A stretch of 45,533 nucleotides of DNA, from positions 1-45,533 of IMG/VR virus record IMGVR_UViG_3300030101_004148; one strand, 5' to 3'. The stretch comes from a virus. Below are positions 22,488 through 32,048 of the stretch, piece by piece. The position numbers were made by a program, and so were the translations under genes. Numbering within the stretch: the first letter of the stretch is position 1; the number at the start of each line of letters is the position of its first letter. Under the pieces are notes generated by a model. The model was not told where the DNA came from. It was given only the letters and a program-made list of their open reading frames with translations, and ran no database searches.

Positions 22488-24059
22488 CTATAAAGGATTA
22501 CATTGTTGTCCATCACATTCAGCCAGTGATGTTATTTGATTATTACCATCTATTTGCATCTGTTTAAACGTACCGCTTTGTGTATTTGTAACGGACGCTG
22601 CATAAGCATACCAACCAGGAGTTAAAGTTGAACCTGCTATTGTATCTCCAACACTTACACCAGCAAATGATGCGTTGTTTGTAGTTCCTCTCGGTACGCC
22701 TATCTGGAAGTTAGATGTACAGAAATTGTTACAAGTAGCAGATAGTGCGCTTATAAAGAATGTTTGAGTTGGTGGCGTACAAGTAACTGTTGTTGCGGAC
22801 CCGCCAATACCTATTGTCATATAATTATTTACTCCACCTGATGTGTACAAGTAATATGTTCCTGGACTTAAAACAGTATTACCTGCGGCGTCAACATAAA
22901 CAGTATCGCCATTATCTGGATATACGTTGCCAGGACCTATTCCTGAACCATCATGATAAAAAGTTTGACTTGTAACAGGTGGTGTTCCTCCATCACAAAT
23001 GGTACTTACTCCTGCATTTGAAGAAGAATTAAATGCTTTGAACCCACCCGTGTTTGAACATGGCTCTGAACTTACAACAACTCCGTTTCTAATTCCAAGA
23101 GCAGTAGTATTATTAATTATTATGTATCTTAAAGCAGACGTATTATTTACAGGTGTTGTACCGCTGTCATCACTATAAACAAAATTACCTATATCAGGAG
23201 TAGTGTTTGTATCTTTTGTAAATGGTGGGCTACTACCAGTTGCATTTCTTGCGAAGAAATAATCCTCTATAGGTGAAATACAATCTTTAGTGTCTTGCAA
23301 ATTTGAACCTAAAAAAGATGGTAAAGCTGTAGGACATAATATTTCCCAGGCGAATACCGTACCAGTTATAGGTGCAAATATTTCTACGTTAACGCTTGTT
23401 AAATTAATATTTGTTTTTGGTACCACAAGTGTAAATACTGGAGAGCTTGGAGTTGATGTATCCGTTGCACATCCTACCATATTGTTAACTACCGTTACAT
23501 TTCTGGTTCCTCCAGTTGCAACATAAGATGTGTTAACTAAATTATATTCATCTAAATTATTGTAAGTTCCGCACAAACCAGGACCATAGTCGTTTCCAAC
23601 CACTGTAAAATTAGTTCCAGTAGCAGGTTGATTATTCACACCCGCATAATCAAGATTTGTGTTTCTGTTACAATCTATTAATGTAACTCCATTATGATTA
23701 TCTTCACAAGTTAATTTGTTATATACAACATTGTCAAAGGTGGCTTGTATACCATCAGGCACAGAGCTATTCATTTTACAATAAATCACAACTGCCCCTA
23801 CGCTATTAGCAACATTTATATCTGCACTAAAATATCCATTACCAGAAAAACTTGCACTAATACCAGAACCACAATCGGCACCGCAAGATGTGCAGGCTTG
23901 TGCGTTTAATAACACACCATTTAATTGTTGTCTTACTATACCGTTTTGAGCATAGAACCCATCGGCTGAGACTACTGTTAATGCTTGGTCATCAAACACA
24001 GTTGTTGCGTTTGAAAAATTCAATCCATCAAAATAATATACTTGATACGTTACTGCCAT
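22488..24059 (-). CDS. Modular Cys-rich surface protein with four repeat copies (523 aa)
   Basis: Four copies of an aromatic/Cys module can be aligned by eye at residues ~7-59, 267-334, 366-427 and 433-515. Each starts with an aromatic pair (YYF, YFF, TFY, TFF) and ends in a Cys (CTSC, SEPC, TVTC, LAEC). Most also have a hydrophobic-Asp/Ser step and a P/D-G-(Y/W/F)-Y turn in between. A fifth copy ends the adjacent 1603-aa nozzle protein. Between copies 1 and 2 lie beta-rich Thr/Asn segments. It is probably an exposed adhesion or decoration protein on the tail. It starts two bases after the nozzle gene ends. Confidence 0.6.
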   Translation of the reverse strand: MAVTYQVYYFDGLNFSNATTVFDDQALTVVSADGFYAQNGIVRQQLNGVLLNAQACTSCGADCGSGISASFSGNGYFSADINVANSVGAVVIYCKMNSSVPDGIQATFDNVVYNKLTCEDNHNGVTLIDCNRNTNLDYAGVNNQPATGTNFTVVGNDYGPGLCGTYNNLDEYNLVNTSYVATGGTRNVTVVNNMVGCATDTSTPSSPVFTLVVPKTNINLTSVNVEIFAPITGTVFAWEILCPTALPSFLGSNLQDTKDCISPIEDYFFARNATGSSPPFTKDTNTTPDIGNFVYSDDSGTTPVNNTSALRYIIINNTTALGIRNGVVVSSEPCSNTGGFKAFNSSSNAGVSTICDGGTPPVTSQTFYHDGSGIGPGNVYPDNGDTVYVDAAGNTVLSPGTYYLYTSGGVNNYMTIGIGGSATTVTCTPPTQTFFISALSATCNNFCTSNFQIGVPRGTTNNASFAGVSVGDTIAGSTLTPGWYAYAASVTNTQSGTFKQMQIDGNNQITSLAECDGQQCNPL

Positions 24060-24060
24060 A

Positions 24061-27000
24061 TTAACAACTTGCTTTTTCTATTACCATTCCTAAATTATTG
24101 ACTCTAATATACTCATTTCCTGTTATCTTATAATAACCTGCTGGCAGATTATTTATACCTTGCCCTGGTGCATTACCAGCACACTGTGGGTCACTATATA
24201 CTAAATCATACAACGCTAACCCTCCTGTACCTGCATAATAAAAAGTCTGACTCAATGGTTGATTACAAGCAACTTGTGATGACAACTGTACCGTGCTTGA
24301 TTGAAATGAGTTACAAGGTATTACACAATCACAGCAAGCCTCTTGAGCTGATGTATCTGAATAACATAAGTTTTGTGCTGCTGTAAATCTAAAATCGTAA
24401 ATTAAATATAAGTACTGTTGATTTGTAGGTAATGTAAATGCAGGGTTAGTTGAAGGAGTTACAGTAGCTTCTCTAATATTAGTTCCAGTAGGATTAGAAA
24501 CAAAACTATTTGGTATGGTTGAAGCTAATCCTAATAAAGTACTAACATCAGAAACTGTGTTAGCAAACAGAGTGTTGGTTGATAAAAATTTAAAATTATC
24601 ATTTGGAAATTTAAAATCATAATTATCAGTAGCCAATTTATTTATCCTCATGTTTAAACTTGCTCCATCATAAGGATAAACACCTACAGAACGCACACCT
24701 GTTTGACTTTGGAAATAACTGAAAACCTGTGGGTTAGAACCTAAAGTAACCTGGTCAGTATCTATGGGGCTAATAGTTTGGCTATCAGACCAACCATACT
24801 CTACATGAATTAAATCACCACTATCTATATTAGAATTTATAACACACTTAAATACCGTTATATTTATAGGGTCAATACATTTAGGCTGTACAGTCCAGCT
24901 TGCACTTCCACCGCTTGGAGTTACAGTAACTATAGCTGTGGTAGGTGTGTTAGTGGTTTTGTTTATTGTTATAGTTCCACTTGTGTCTGTTTCAACTCCA
25001 GAGGTAACAGTATTACTATTCCAATTTATTTCAAAAGTAGCAGAACCAACTACAGTATAGTCAACTTCTATTGCTCCTATTATAGTTCCAAATTCTATAG
25101 TATAAGTTTCTACGGAAGCAGAATTAGCTTGAAACTCAGAGTTACATTCGTATACAACAACTGGTACAGGAACTTCCTTGTCATTAGTAGACAGGACAAA
25201 CTCATCCATGTAAGGGTCGTACCCTCCTAATTTTTGTGTTCCCAAGGCTAATTGAAAGTTATCTCTAAACCATGAACGCATACCTTTATCAGAGATTACT
25301 TCTAATTGGTCGTTTTGGCTGTTGCCTACTAATCTAATTACAGCAACTCGTTTTACATCAGTAAAATAATAACTGTCACCATAAACTGCAAAGCTCTCTG
25401 GATTGAAACTTATACCGTATTCTTCTGTTCTTGCAATCTGTGTACCCAATATAGTAGGCGAAGAAACTATGGCTCCCCCTCCTGTGGCATCACTAATTAA
25501 ATTTTTAGAAGCTAAGACATAACTTATTTTATCTTCTTGTAGTGTAAGTATATCTGTCTCCCTGGCGTATAATTTTTGTATTGGACCAAAGCTTGTTTCT
25601 AATTCTTTAAAGTTAGCCAATCCCAAATTAAATTCGTTAAGATTGTTAACTCCCGCATTGCTACTAAAGACACCACTATATGTTAAATCAGCAAACCTAT
25701 GAGCTTCCTTAAAATCTTGTTCTGATACAGATAAAAATCTTTGACCCATAGCTAAAGCTCTTCCCGCTAAATCATCTTTTATTTTAAAACTTTCTACACC
25801 ATTACCAAAAGTAAAACAATCTATAAACGGTAATGTCACTATTGCTGGCTGTGATGTTGTTTGATTCTGGTCTCCATCTCCGTTAGGAGCTTGATGTAAA
25901 AAGTTACCAGTAACCGTGTCTCTAATTACAGGATATGAATCCGAAGCGTCAAAGAATATATCTGGGCTTGAATCTACTGGTTCGGTTTCAAACACTATCA
26001 TTGAGTTTGCTCTTGTAACAACAATCTCACATCTTACATTAACGTTTCTTCTTCTGGAAAAAGGTTGAAAGCCTGAACATCCTTGCTTTTTAGTTTTAAC
26101 AACTAAACCGAGTTTTGATGCTGGGTCTCCCACAACATCTTGTACAAATTGAAAAAATATAGTGTTATTACTCATATTTGCACCGCTGTTATCTGTACAA
26201 GTAACACCTGGAACTCCAACAGAAAAACTACCTACTGCTGATTTATTTACTACATCTATAGTCCCAGAGGATTGTATTTCTCCAGGGGATGCGTTAGCAG
26301 GATTGACTTGGTCTCCTATCCACCATCTTCTAAAGTCTGGATAATCAGCTGATGAAAATAAAGTTTGCCTCCATTTCCATTCATATCCTTCACATCTACT
26401 CCCTCTTTCATTTCGATTAATCCTTATATTTATATCAATCGCTGAACCAGCAGGTATTGAATAATTTTCTGTTACACCTCCACTATCGGTTGTAAATAAA
26501 GGATAACGTATACCATGTTTACACGTACCATCATTACCAGTACCTGTTGTTTTCTCTTCGCCAGCATCAATAACTGCATCATCTGGTATGTTAACACTAA
26601 AGCCTGAAGGTTTTATTTCCATATACAAACCAGGTAATTGAAAAGTATTAGCACCCAATCCTTGGTCATCATCTAAAAAGTTTCTTGCTTGAGCTTCAAC
26701 ATTTAGAACTTTTGCTTTTACAACCTCTGTTATAGGTCCACCTACGTCTGTTTTTACAATTAACGTATCTCCTGTTTTAACTTTGTTTTGATTGTCACCT
26801 TCTAATTTAAAATAAGTAACTTGTGAGGTTTGCACAGTATAATAAAAATTAGAAAATATTGTTTCATAATTTCCTTTACTTGGTTTCACCACAAACTTAT
26901 ACCTTTGCGCCCATGATGGTGCAAAATTCTGTACAGTCGCTTTTATGCTATTAAGAGTTATACTGTTAGCTGTAGGTATACTTATGGTATTAAAGTTTGA

Positions 27001-28872
27001 GGTCAGTACTGTCGAAGCTCTTCCATATTCATCCAAATAAACAATACCAGTAGCAAAGTCTCTATTGCTATGTAATGAACCTGTAAATGACGCTGAGCTA
27101 AAAGCTACATCTGCAGAAACGATTCTAAAATATTCATACAAATCAGTAGGATTTGGATTTGGTGCGCCAGCTGCGCTATTGAACTTCATTGCTATGGTCT
27201 GTAAACCTATTACATTACTACCAGGAGTAGCTGTAATTCTAAACCCTTGTTGGTCAGTGGAGCTATCTATTCCACTAATTACTTTTGTAAAGGTACAAGT
27301 AATAGAAGGTATAGCTAAATCATTATTGAACTTATCAGTTAGAGAACCTCCCTGACTGGCGTTGGCCATCGGTTGAAAATTAACACCCAGCTGTGTTCCT
27401 ATTCCGTTTCTAAAATCAGCACTTTGAGAAAAGTCATAAACGTTTGCATAATCTTGCTGTAGAGTAATACTTACATCAAAATTAATTACGCCTTGACTAA
27501 AATTTATATTGTCTTGAAAACATTGTTCTCCTGTAGTTCCGCTTAAATTAGAATGCTCTAATAATATACTTATATTTAAAACTGAATTCTTTTTTAATTT
27601 TGTTGCTATTTGAGTTAAATCTATTTGAGCAACGGCATTAGAAGCCGCGACTGTTTGATTTGGGTCAATAGTATAATTATCTCCATTAGCTATAGTTGCA
27701 GTATCTAACTCTTCAAAATCAACATTTTTTGTTACCAGCTCTGTACTATAATTGATAGCTATTTGCTGGTTGTTTTCATTCGTTATATTAAAACCATCAA
27801 CGTAGTTGCCATAAATTAATCTATTGCCCATTATAGTTAAAGCTCTTGCTTTTATCGGGACGTTATCGTATAGTCTTCCTAACTCATCACTACCTAATAC
27901 TGAATATATTTTACTATTGTTAAACTGAAAAGTATGTATTGAATTATCAGCCCAACCTTGTTCTAACTTATTAAATCTTTCGATAACAAATATATTATTC
28001 GTGCCAGAATCTTTAAACAATAAATCTACCTCTTTAACTCTTTCACTCCCTGTACTAAAGGATATATCCACAGCATTAAACCTGTTTGTCATTCCTTCAT
28101 TGTTGTAATTTTTCACACTAAATTTAAAAGCATTTGTAGAAAAAGCAGGATTTGAAAATAATGATGTAGCACTATATTCGTTGTTTTCATATCTATATCT
28201 GTAAGCAAAAGATAAAAATCTATCCTCTATATAGTTTTCTGAACCTGGCAAGTTTAAACCAACAAACGTTGGAGCTGGTAAAGGTATGTCAGCAGTTGGA
28301 GTTACTCCTGGTTCGAACTCATAACCAGGTGGTTTTACTATCACATTTATATCTTCATCTACTATTTGGTCTACATTACCGATAGGAAAATCATAACTGT
28401 GAGTTATGTTTATTTTTCTTGGTGGATTTAAATTATCTGAAAAGAAAAGTAGGTCTTCAATTTTTTCCACCGCAGTCATTAAAAATTGTGGGTCAAAATT
28501 TAATACGTTAAAAGTGATTACGTGATATCTAAGCGTATTTGCATTTGTATTATATGACAAAATTAAATCAAGCTTTCTGAGTTTTCCCCCATCGTTATAC
28601 TCTGGGTCATGAACAAACCAATAAAGTGTTTCGTTAGCACTGTCTTGATATGCCCCGATACAGGTAGCCTTACTGGATAACTCTACACCACGAAACGATA
28701 AAGTAGTCAATCTTGTATTACCTCTACTGTTTTCTACTGCTCCAACCTCAGTGGTTTCAGTAGAACCCAACCTTACATTTACGGCATCGACATATTCGCC
28801 AGGTGGAAGAAGTCTTTCATCCACAGACTTATTCATACGTCCTTTAATAAAATTTGTGGTTACTATTGGCAT
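24061..28872 (-). CDS. Large tail nozzle (muzzle-like) protein (1603 aa)
   Basis: The N-terminus (FIKGRMNKSVDERLLPPGEY, residues 8-27, then VDAVNVRLG) and the region with GGYDPYMDEFVLSTND (about residue 1220) match the pattern of nozzle/muzzle proteins of crAss-like and P22/T7-type tails, which close the tail tube. In between are long beta-strand stretches. Toward the C-terminus are Ig-like Thr/Val segments, then a final ~70-residue module (TFYYAGTGG ... EKASC) that also occurs four times in the next gene. It is much longer than T7 gp12 because of added beta domains. One base separates it from each neighbour, so this is one late tail operon. Confidence 0.7.
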   Translation of the reverse strand: MPIVTTNFIKGRMNKSVDERLLPPGEYVDAVNVRLGSTETTEVGAVENSRGNTRLTTLSFRGVELSSKATCIGAYQDSANETLYWFVHDPEYNDGGKLRKLDLILSYNTNANTLRYHVITFNVLNFDPQFLMTAVEKIEDLLFFSDNLNPPRKINITHSYDFPIGNVDQIVDEDINVIVKPPGYEFEPGVTPTADIPLPAPTFVGLNLPGSENYIEDRFLSFAYRYRYENNEYSATSLFSNPAFSTNAFKFSVKNYNNEGMTNRFNAVDISFSTGSERVKEVDLLFKDSGTNNIFVIERFNKLEQGWADNSIHTFQFNNSKIYSVLGSDELGRLYDNVPIKARALTIMGNRLIYGNYVDGFNITNENNQQIAINYSTELVTKNVDFEELDTATIANGDNYTIDPNQTVAASNAVAQIDLTQIATKLKKNSVLNISILLEHSNLSGTTGEQCFQDNINFSQGVINFDVSITLQQDYANVYDFSQSADFRNGIGTQLGVNFQPMANASQGGSLTDKFNNDLAIPSITCTFTKVISGIDSSTDQQGFRITATPGSNVIGLQTIAMKFNSAAGAPNPNPTDLYEYFRIVSADVAFSSASFTGSLHSNRDFATGIVYLDEYGRASTVLTSNFNTISIPTANSITLNSIKATVQNFAPSWAQRYKFVVKPSKGNYETIFSNFYYTVQTSQVTYFKLEGDNQNKVKTGDTLIVKTDVGGPITEVVKAKVLNVEAQARNFLDDDQGLGANTFQLPGLYMEIKPSGFSVNIPDDAVIDAGEEKTTGTGNDGTCKHGIRYPLFTTDSGGVTENYSIPAGSAIDINIRINRNERGSRCEGYEWKWRQTLFSSADYPDFRRWWIGDQVNPANASPGEIQSSGTIDVVNKSAVGSFSVGVPGVTCTDNSGANMSNNTIFFQFVQDVVGDPASKLGLVVKTKKQGCSGFQPFSRRRNVNVRCEIVVTRANSMIVFETEPVDSSPDIFFDASDSYPVIRDTVTGNFLHQAPNGDGDQNQTTSQPAIVTLPFIDCFTFGNGVESFKIKDDLAGRALAMGQRFLSVSEQDFKEAHRFADLTYSGVFSSNAGVNNLNEFNLGLANFKELETSFGPIQKLYARETDILTLQEDKISYVLASKNLISDATGGGAIVSSPTILGTQIARTEEYGISFNPESFAVYGDSYYFTDVKRVAVIRLVGNSQNDQLEVISDKGMRSWFRDNFQLALGTQKLGGYDPYMDEFVLSTNDKEVPVPVVVYECNSEFQANSASVETYTIEFGTIIGAIEVDYTVVGSATFEINWNSNTVTSGVETDTSGTITINKTTNTPTTAIVTVTPSGGSASWTVQPKCIDPINITVFKCVINSNIDSGDLIHVEYGWSDSQTISPIDTDQVTLGSNPQVFSYFQSQTGVRSVGVYPYDGASLNMRINKLATDNYDFKFPNDNFKFLSTNTLFANTVSDVSTLLGLASTIPNSFVSNPTGTNIREATVTPSTNPAFTLPTNQQYLYLIYDFRFTAAQNLCYSDTSAQEACCDCVIPCNSFQSSTVQLSSQVACNQPLSQTFYYAGTGGLALYDLVYSDPQCAGNAPGQGINNLPAGYYKITGNEYIRVNNLGMVIEKASC

Positions 28873-28873
28873 A

Positions 28874-29788
28874 CTACTTTATCCATTTATCCTGACCTCT
28901 TAAATTCATTAAGAGTCGACCAGGGTGTATATTACTTAATCTTATTTTTGCATTACGAAGTAAAGAAGACTTATCTTTTTGAGCTCTTCTTACTACATAT
29001 TCTTGCACTCCTAATCTACTATTCAAAATGGAATATTTAATATATGCGTATATATATTCTTCAAATAATTTGTTTACACTAATTTTAGAATCATCTCCAC
29101 CTTCCATACCGTCTGACACATACTCTAATACCACAGAAGCTGTATCTCCTAATGAGCTAAAATTAATTACTCCTGCTTTTTTATCAATAGTAAATGTAGG
29201 ATTTACATTTGCTGTTTCCGTGTTTAAACCAAATCGTGCCCCAACTGAGTAATCAAAATACCAACAGCCATCAACACAAGTTCCTTCACAATTATGAAAC
29301 ATGCTATTACTGTTTAAATATATCCCCACTCTACCCCTGCTTAAATCAACTTCAGAATCTTGAGGGCTCAAAGCATTTCCATCTTGGTCAAATAATATTC
29401 TACTATTATTATCTTGTAAATATGCAGAGCTCCAATTAGTTTGTATATTTTCGCTCATAGGATATAACACACCATTTCTAAATTGAGATATTCTAACCCA
29501 ATTTACATAGTCAGATGGTAAAATAAATCTGGAAGAGCTATCCACATCTAACTGTAATATTTTTATTTCTTTCATGGCGTCATAGTTCAACTCTTGAATA
29601 CCACGCTTAGCATGAAATAATATTTGAAACCTATTAATGTTGTTTACTAATTCATGATTTCCTTGATACATCAACATAAAATTATTTACTATGTCTTGTA
29701 AAGACACATATTGATAAGACCCCCAATTAGCATCATCAGGAGCGTTACCATTGTTTGTGTAATATTGATATTGATTTATATATGTCAT
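28874..29788 (-). CDS. Ring/adaptor protein of the portal-tail junction (304 aa)
   Basis: A helical N-terminal third (VSLQDIVNNFMLMYQGNH, AKRGIQELNYDAM) is followed by LQLDVDSSSRFILPSDYVNWVRIS, a pattern of head-tail adaptor/gatekeeper ring proteins in crAss-like phages, then a mixed region and a basic C-terminus. It would join the portal to the tail barrel. It sits between the other ring gene and the nozzle gene with one-base gaps. Confidence 0.6.
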   Translation of the reverse strand: MTYINQYQYYTNNGNAPDDANWGSYQYVSLQDIVNNFMLMYQGNHELVNNINRFQILFHAKRGIQELNYDAMKEIKILQLDVDSSSRFILPSDYVNWVRISQFRNGVLYPMSENIQTNWSSAYLQDNNSRILFDQDGNALSPQDSEVDLSRGRVGIYLNSNSMFHNCEGTCVDGCWYFDYSVGARFGLNTETANVNPTFTIDKKAGVINFSSLGDTASVVLEYVSDGMEGGDDSKISVNKLFEEYIYAYIKYSILNSRLGVQEYVVRRAQKDKSSLLRNAKIRLSNIHPGRLLMNLRGQDKWIK

Positions 29789-29789
29789 C

Positions 29790-30752
29790 TTAGCTTGTTT
29801 CTTGTGTATCTGTTAATTCTTCTGTTTGCCCAAATTTGTATACCGAATCTTCTCTAATTTCTATACCTATGTATTGACAAATTTTTGCAACTAAATTTGG
29901 TTCGTCAGATGCTGGCAATTCAAAGTTTTGAAAATCAGCAGCAGCTGGATTAAATATAGGGTCTTGACCAGATGTATTTAAAAAGGTCCAATTCGGAGCT
30001 AATGGATATCTAATGTATTGTGCTTGAATAGCACCACCTTGTGTAATTGTATTGGGATAAACAGTTATAGTGTTTCCTAAAACACCAGGTGTTGTATTTG
30101 AACTTGCTCCTCCTAAAACATACGCAGGATACTGCGATGTAGGATAAGTAAGATTAGAACTTGTTAAATAAAATATTTTATTTTGATTAACTCTTTCGAC
30201 TTCTGTAATATTGTACTGGTCATAAATATTATATGTTTCCGCGTTTGCCATTATATCAGAACTTATTGTTAAGGTTGTATCACTAACAATAGCTGTGATA
30301 TATGCAGAAGTATTATCCGTGGTATTAGTTATTATATCTCCTACTGATACTGAAGTTGTAAAAGTTTGAGTTGCATCAATTAACTGATTTACATTTGCTG
30401 CAGTTGTCGTGCCACTAACTCTTAATGTTGGATAATAAAATATTTTATTTATTAAATAATAGTCTGCAGGTAAATTATATTGATTGTTAAGGTCAGCAGC
30501 TGGTTGAGCTAAATAAGCTGTAGTTGAAAAAGTATCTATTACCTCTTCTAAGTTTTTTATAATATCAGCATATCCTGTTCCAGATGTTCTTGCGTTTTCT
30601 CTATTTATCCAATTATTATATTGATAGAAATAGTCCTCAAACAAATCCATTTGAGCCTGTAAGCAGTATAAATTAAAATCTTGTGGAGATATGTATCCGT
30701 AATTATTTTTATTAGCAATAGCCAATACTGTATTTCTAACTGAGTTAATCAT
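29790..30752 (-). CDS. Ring/adaptor protein (320 aa)
   Basis: The N-terminal helix (NTVLAIANKNNYGYISPQDF) and DLFEDYFYQYNNWINRENA are typical of the neck/ring proteins found beside nozzle genes in crAss-like phages. The C-terminal half is beta-rich and ends acidic. It is the first gene after a strong terminator and a TAnnTTTG element, so it heads the tail transcript that runs to the giant ejection proteins. Confidence 0.6.
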   Translation of the reverse strand: MINSVRNTVLAIANKNNYGYISPQDFNLYCLQAQMDLFEDYFYQYNNWINRENARTSGTGYADIIKNLEEVIDTFSTTAYLAQPAADLNNQYNLPADYYLINKIFYYPTLRVSGTTTAANVNQLIDATQTFTTSVSVGDIITNTTDNTSAYITAIVSDTTLTISSDIMANAETYNIYDQYNITEVERVNQNKIFYLTSSNLTYPTSQYPAYVLGGASSNTTPGVLGNTITVYPNTITQGGAIQAQYIRYPLAPNWTFLNTSGQDPIFNPAAADFQNFELPASDEPNLVAKICQYIGIEIREDSVYKFGQTEELTDTQETS

Positions 30753-30767
30753 CCGTAAATCTTTTTA

Positions 30768-30775
30768 CAAATATA
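30768..30775 (-). promoter_or_regulatory. Late promoter -7 element (TATATTTG)
   Basis: On the - strand TATATTTG ends about 16 bases before the ATG at 30752, a perfect TAnnTTTG. The -33 region would overlap the terminator at 30779-30813, and no TTTG is present there, so a late-phase activator may be needed. It probably starts the ring-nozzle-ejection transcript. Confidence 0.55.
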
Positions 30776-30778
30776 AGC

Positions 30779-30813
30779 AAAAAAAAAAGAGGCCTAAATG
30801 TTTAAGCCCCTTT
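30779..30813 (-). terminator. Strong intrinsic terminator after the 109-aa gene
   Basis: On the - strand a 10-bp stem (AAAGGGGCTT with AGGCCTCTTT, including two G-U pairs) and an 8-base loop are followed by a run of Ts extending through 30779. It ends the transcript of the 30836-31165 gene, immediately before the -7 element of the next unit. Confidence 0.85.
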
Positions 30814-30835
30814 CATAACTAATGTTTAGTGATTA

Positions 30836-31165
30836 CTATGCAGCCCACACATCTTCTATTTGAGCAATAGCTGTAACAGCATACTTAGGCTCAAGTACAT
30901 AGATAGGTTTTGTCCACGCAGTAGATAGTGCATCTTCCATAGCATCAACGATACTATTTAATTGCTCTTTAGTTTTAGCTGCATCACTTGCTGTAGTAGC
31001 AGTAATTTTTACACCTAACACCTCAGAAGCACCTGTTGCACCGTGCCCTCTCACATTGTAAAGAATCTTTACTTCTGTATCGGCACCAACTTCAACACCT
31101 AATACACTTTGAATAGGAATTAAATGCGAAGCATCACTTAAACTGATTTTTAAATATTTCATCAT
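30836..31165 (-). CDS. Hypothetical late protein (109 aa)
   Basis: A small Ala/Thr-rich protein with a basic start (MMKYLKISL). The pattern LGVEVGADTEVKILYNVRG is followed by a long helix (SDAAKTKEQLNSIVDAMEDAL). The spacing between its own -7 element (31197-31204) and terminator (30779-30813) suggests it is made as a separate, probably abundant, transcript, as expected for a minor capsid, head-decoration or DNA-binding virion protein. That role is inferred only. Confidence 0.6.
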   Translation of the reverse strand: MMKYLKISLSDASHLIPIQSVLGVEVGADTEVKILYNVRGHGATGASEVLGVKITATTASDAAKTKEQLNSIVDAMEDALSTAWTKPIYVLEPKYAVTAIAQIEDVWAA

Positions 31166-31196
31166 AGTTAAAAAATTTAAGGGTTAAACAATACCA

Positions 31197-31204
31197 CAAA
31201 GATA
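31197..31204 (-). promoter_or_regulatory. Late promoter -7 element (TATCTTTG)
   Basis: TATCTTTG on the - strand matches TAnnTTTG and is placed 31 bases before the ATG of the 109-aa gene (31165), giving a leader of roughly 25 bases. No clear TTTG lies at -33. Confidence 0.5.
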
Positions 31205-31211
31205 CGAAACC

Positions 31212-31970
31212 TTATTTATCTTTTTTTAGCTTTTTGGATAACAACTTGTAAGTTTCAATACCGTCATCACCTTGGAAGAAAGAAGCCACTATGTAATAAT
31301 GGTCTTCACCAAACGGCACTGATAATAATTTGTTTTTGTTTTTAGGAAGATTAAAGAATACATCTTTACCATTGTTTCTTAAAACTAACCACGTATTATT
31401 AAAAAACTGTACAGTTTCACTATATAAATTTAACATAGGGTCATTCACAGTTTCCATAAAATCTTGTGGTGAATCTTTTGCATACAACAGGATATCTCTT
31501 TTTAATTCAGAGGTAGTTAACCTATCAGCTGCCGCTCCCATTAATACTCTACAAACTGTAATAAGCTCATCGCCTTTTAAATTTTTTGCAAGTATCTGTG
31601 CTTCCAATCCCATTTCAACAAATGCTAATTGTTCAGCCGCATCTTTTTCATTGTTAATCTCTTCGAATACTCTACCATTTGATGGATGGTAATATAAAAA
31701 CTTTTGAAGTGATTGATTGCTTCTTGGAACTGACAACATACCATCCTCAAACATTACTGGTTCTAAAACTGCATTTCCATCTTGCTCATCTTCAAATGGA
31801 GACTTCTGGTTTCGTGCATATCTAAGGGGCCTATTAACTCCTTTTTCTTCATCAAACCATAATAAAGGGGACCTGTTAGTGTGTCTTGAAGCTAACATAT
31901 AAGTTAGCGGTATTTGCTTTAAGAGTAATCTATAAGCTTTATCGGAATATTTATCTTTTACTTTTTTCAT
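31212..31970 (-). CDS. Hypothetical conserved late protein (252 aa)
   Basis: A soluble, mostly helical protein with a basic N-terminus (MKKVKDKYSDKAYRLLLKQ) and C-terminus. A conspicuous hydrophobic-charged helix lies around DELITVCRVLMGAAADRL, and TWLVLRNNGKDVFFNLPKN beyond it. No catalytic motif visible. It follows the MCP terminator and precedes the 109-aa gene. Position next to MCP suggests a head-completion or assembly role, which I cannot confirm. Confidence 0.55.
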   Translation of the reverse strand: MKKVKDKYSDKAYRLLLKQIPLTYMLASRHTNRSPLLWFDEEKGVNRPLRYARNQKSPFEDEQDGNAVLEPVMFEDGMLSVPRSNQSLQKFLYYHPSNGRVFEEINNEKDAAEQLAFVEMGLEAQILAKNLKGDELITVCRVLMGAAADRLTTSELKRDILLYAKDSPQDFMETVNDPMLNLYSETVQFFNNTWLVLRNNGKDVFFNLPKNKNKLLSVPFGEDHYYIVASFFQGDDGIETYKLLSKKLKKDK

Positions 31971-31995
31971 TTTATTTAAATTTAATTTGATTAAT

Positions 31996-32027
31996 AAAAA
32001 ATATCAGGGGAGGAGTATACCTCCCCT
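31996..32027 (-). terminator. Intrinsic terminator after the major capsid gene
   Basis: On the - strand AGGGGAGG and CCTCCCCT form an 8-bp perfect stem with a 6-base loop (32006-32027), followed by GATA and six Ts (31996-32001). It lies 22 bases after the MCP stop and should limit read-through from the capsid transcript. Confidence 0.85.
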
Positions 32028-32048
32028 AATATTAATAATTACTTCTTA

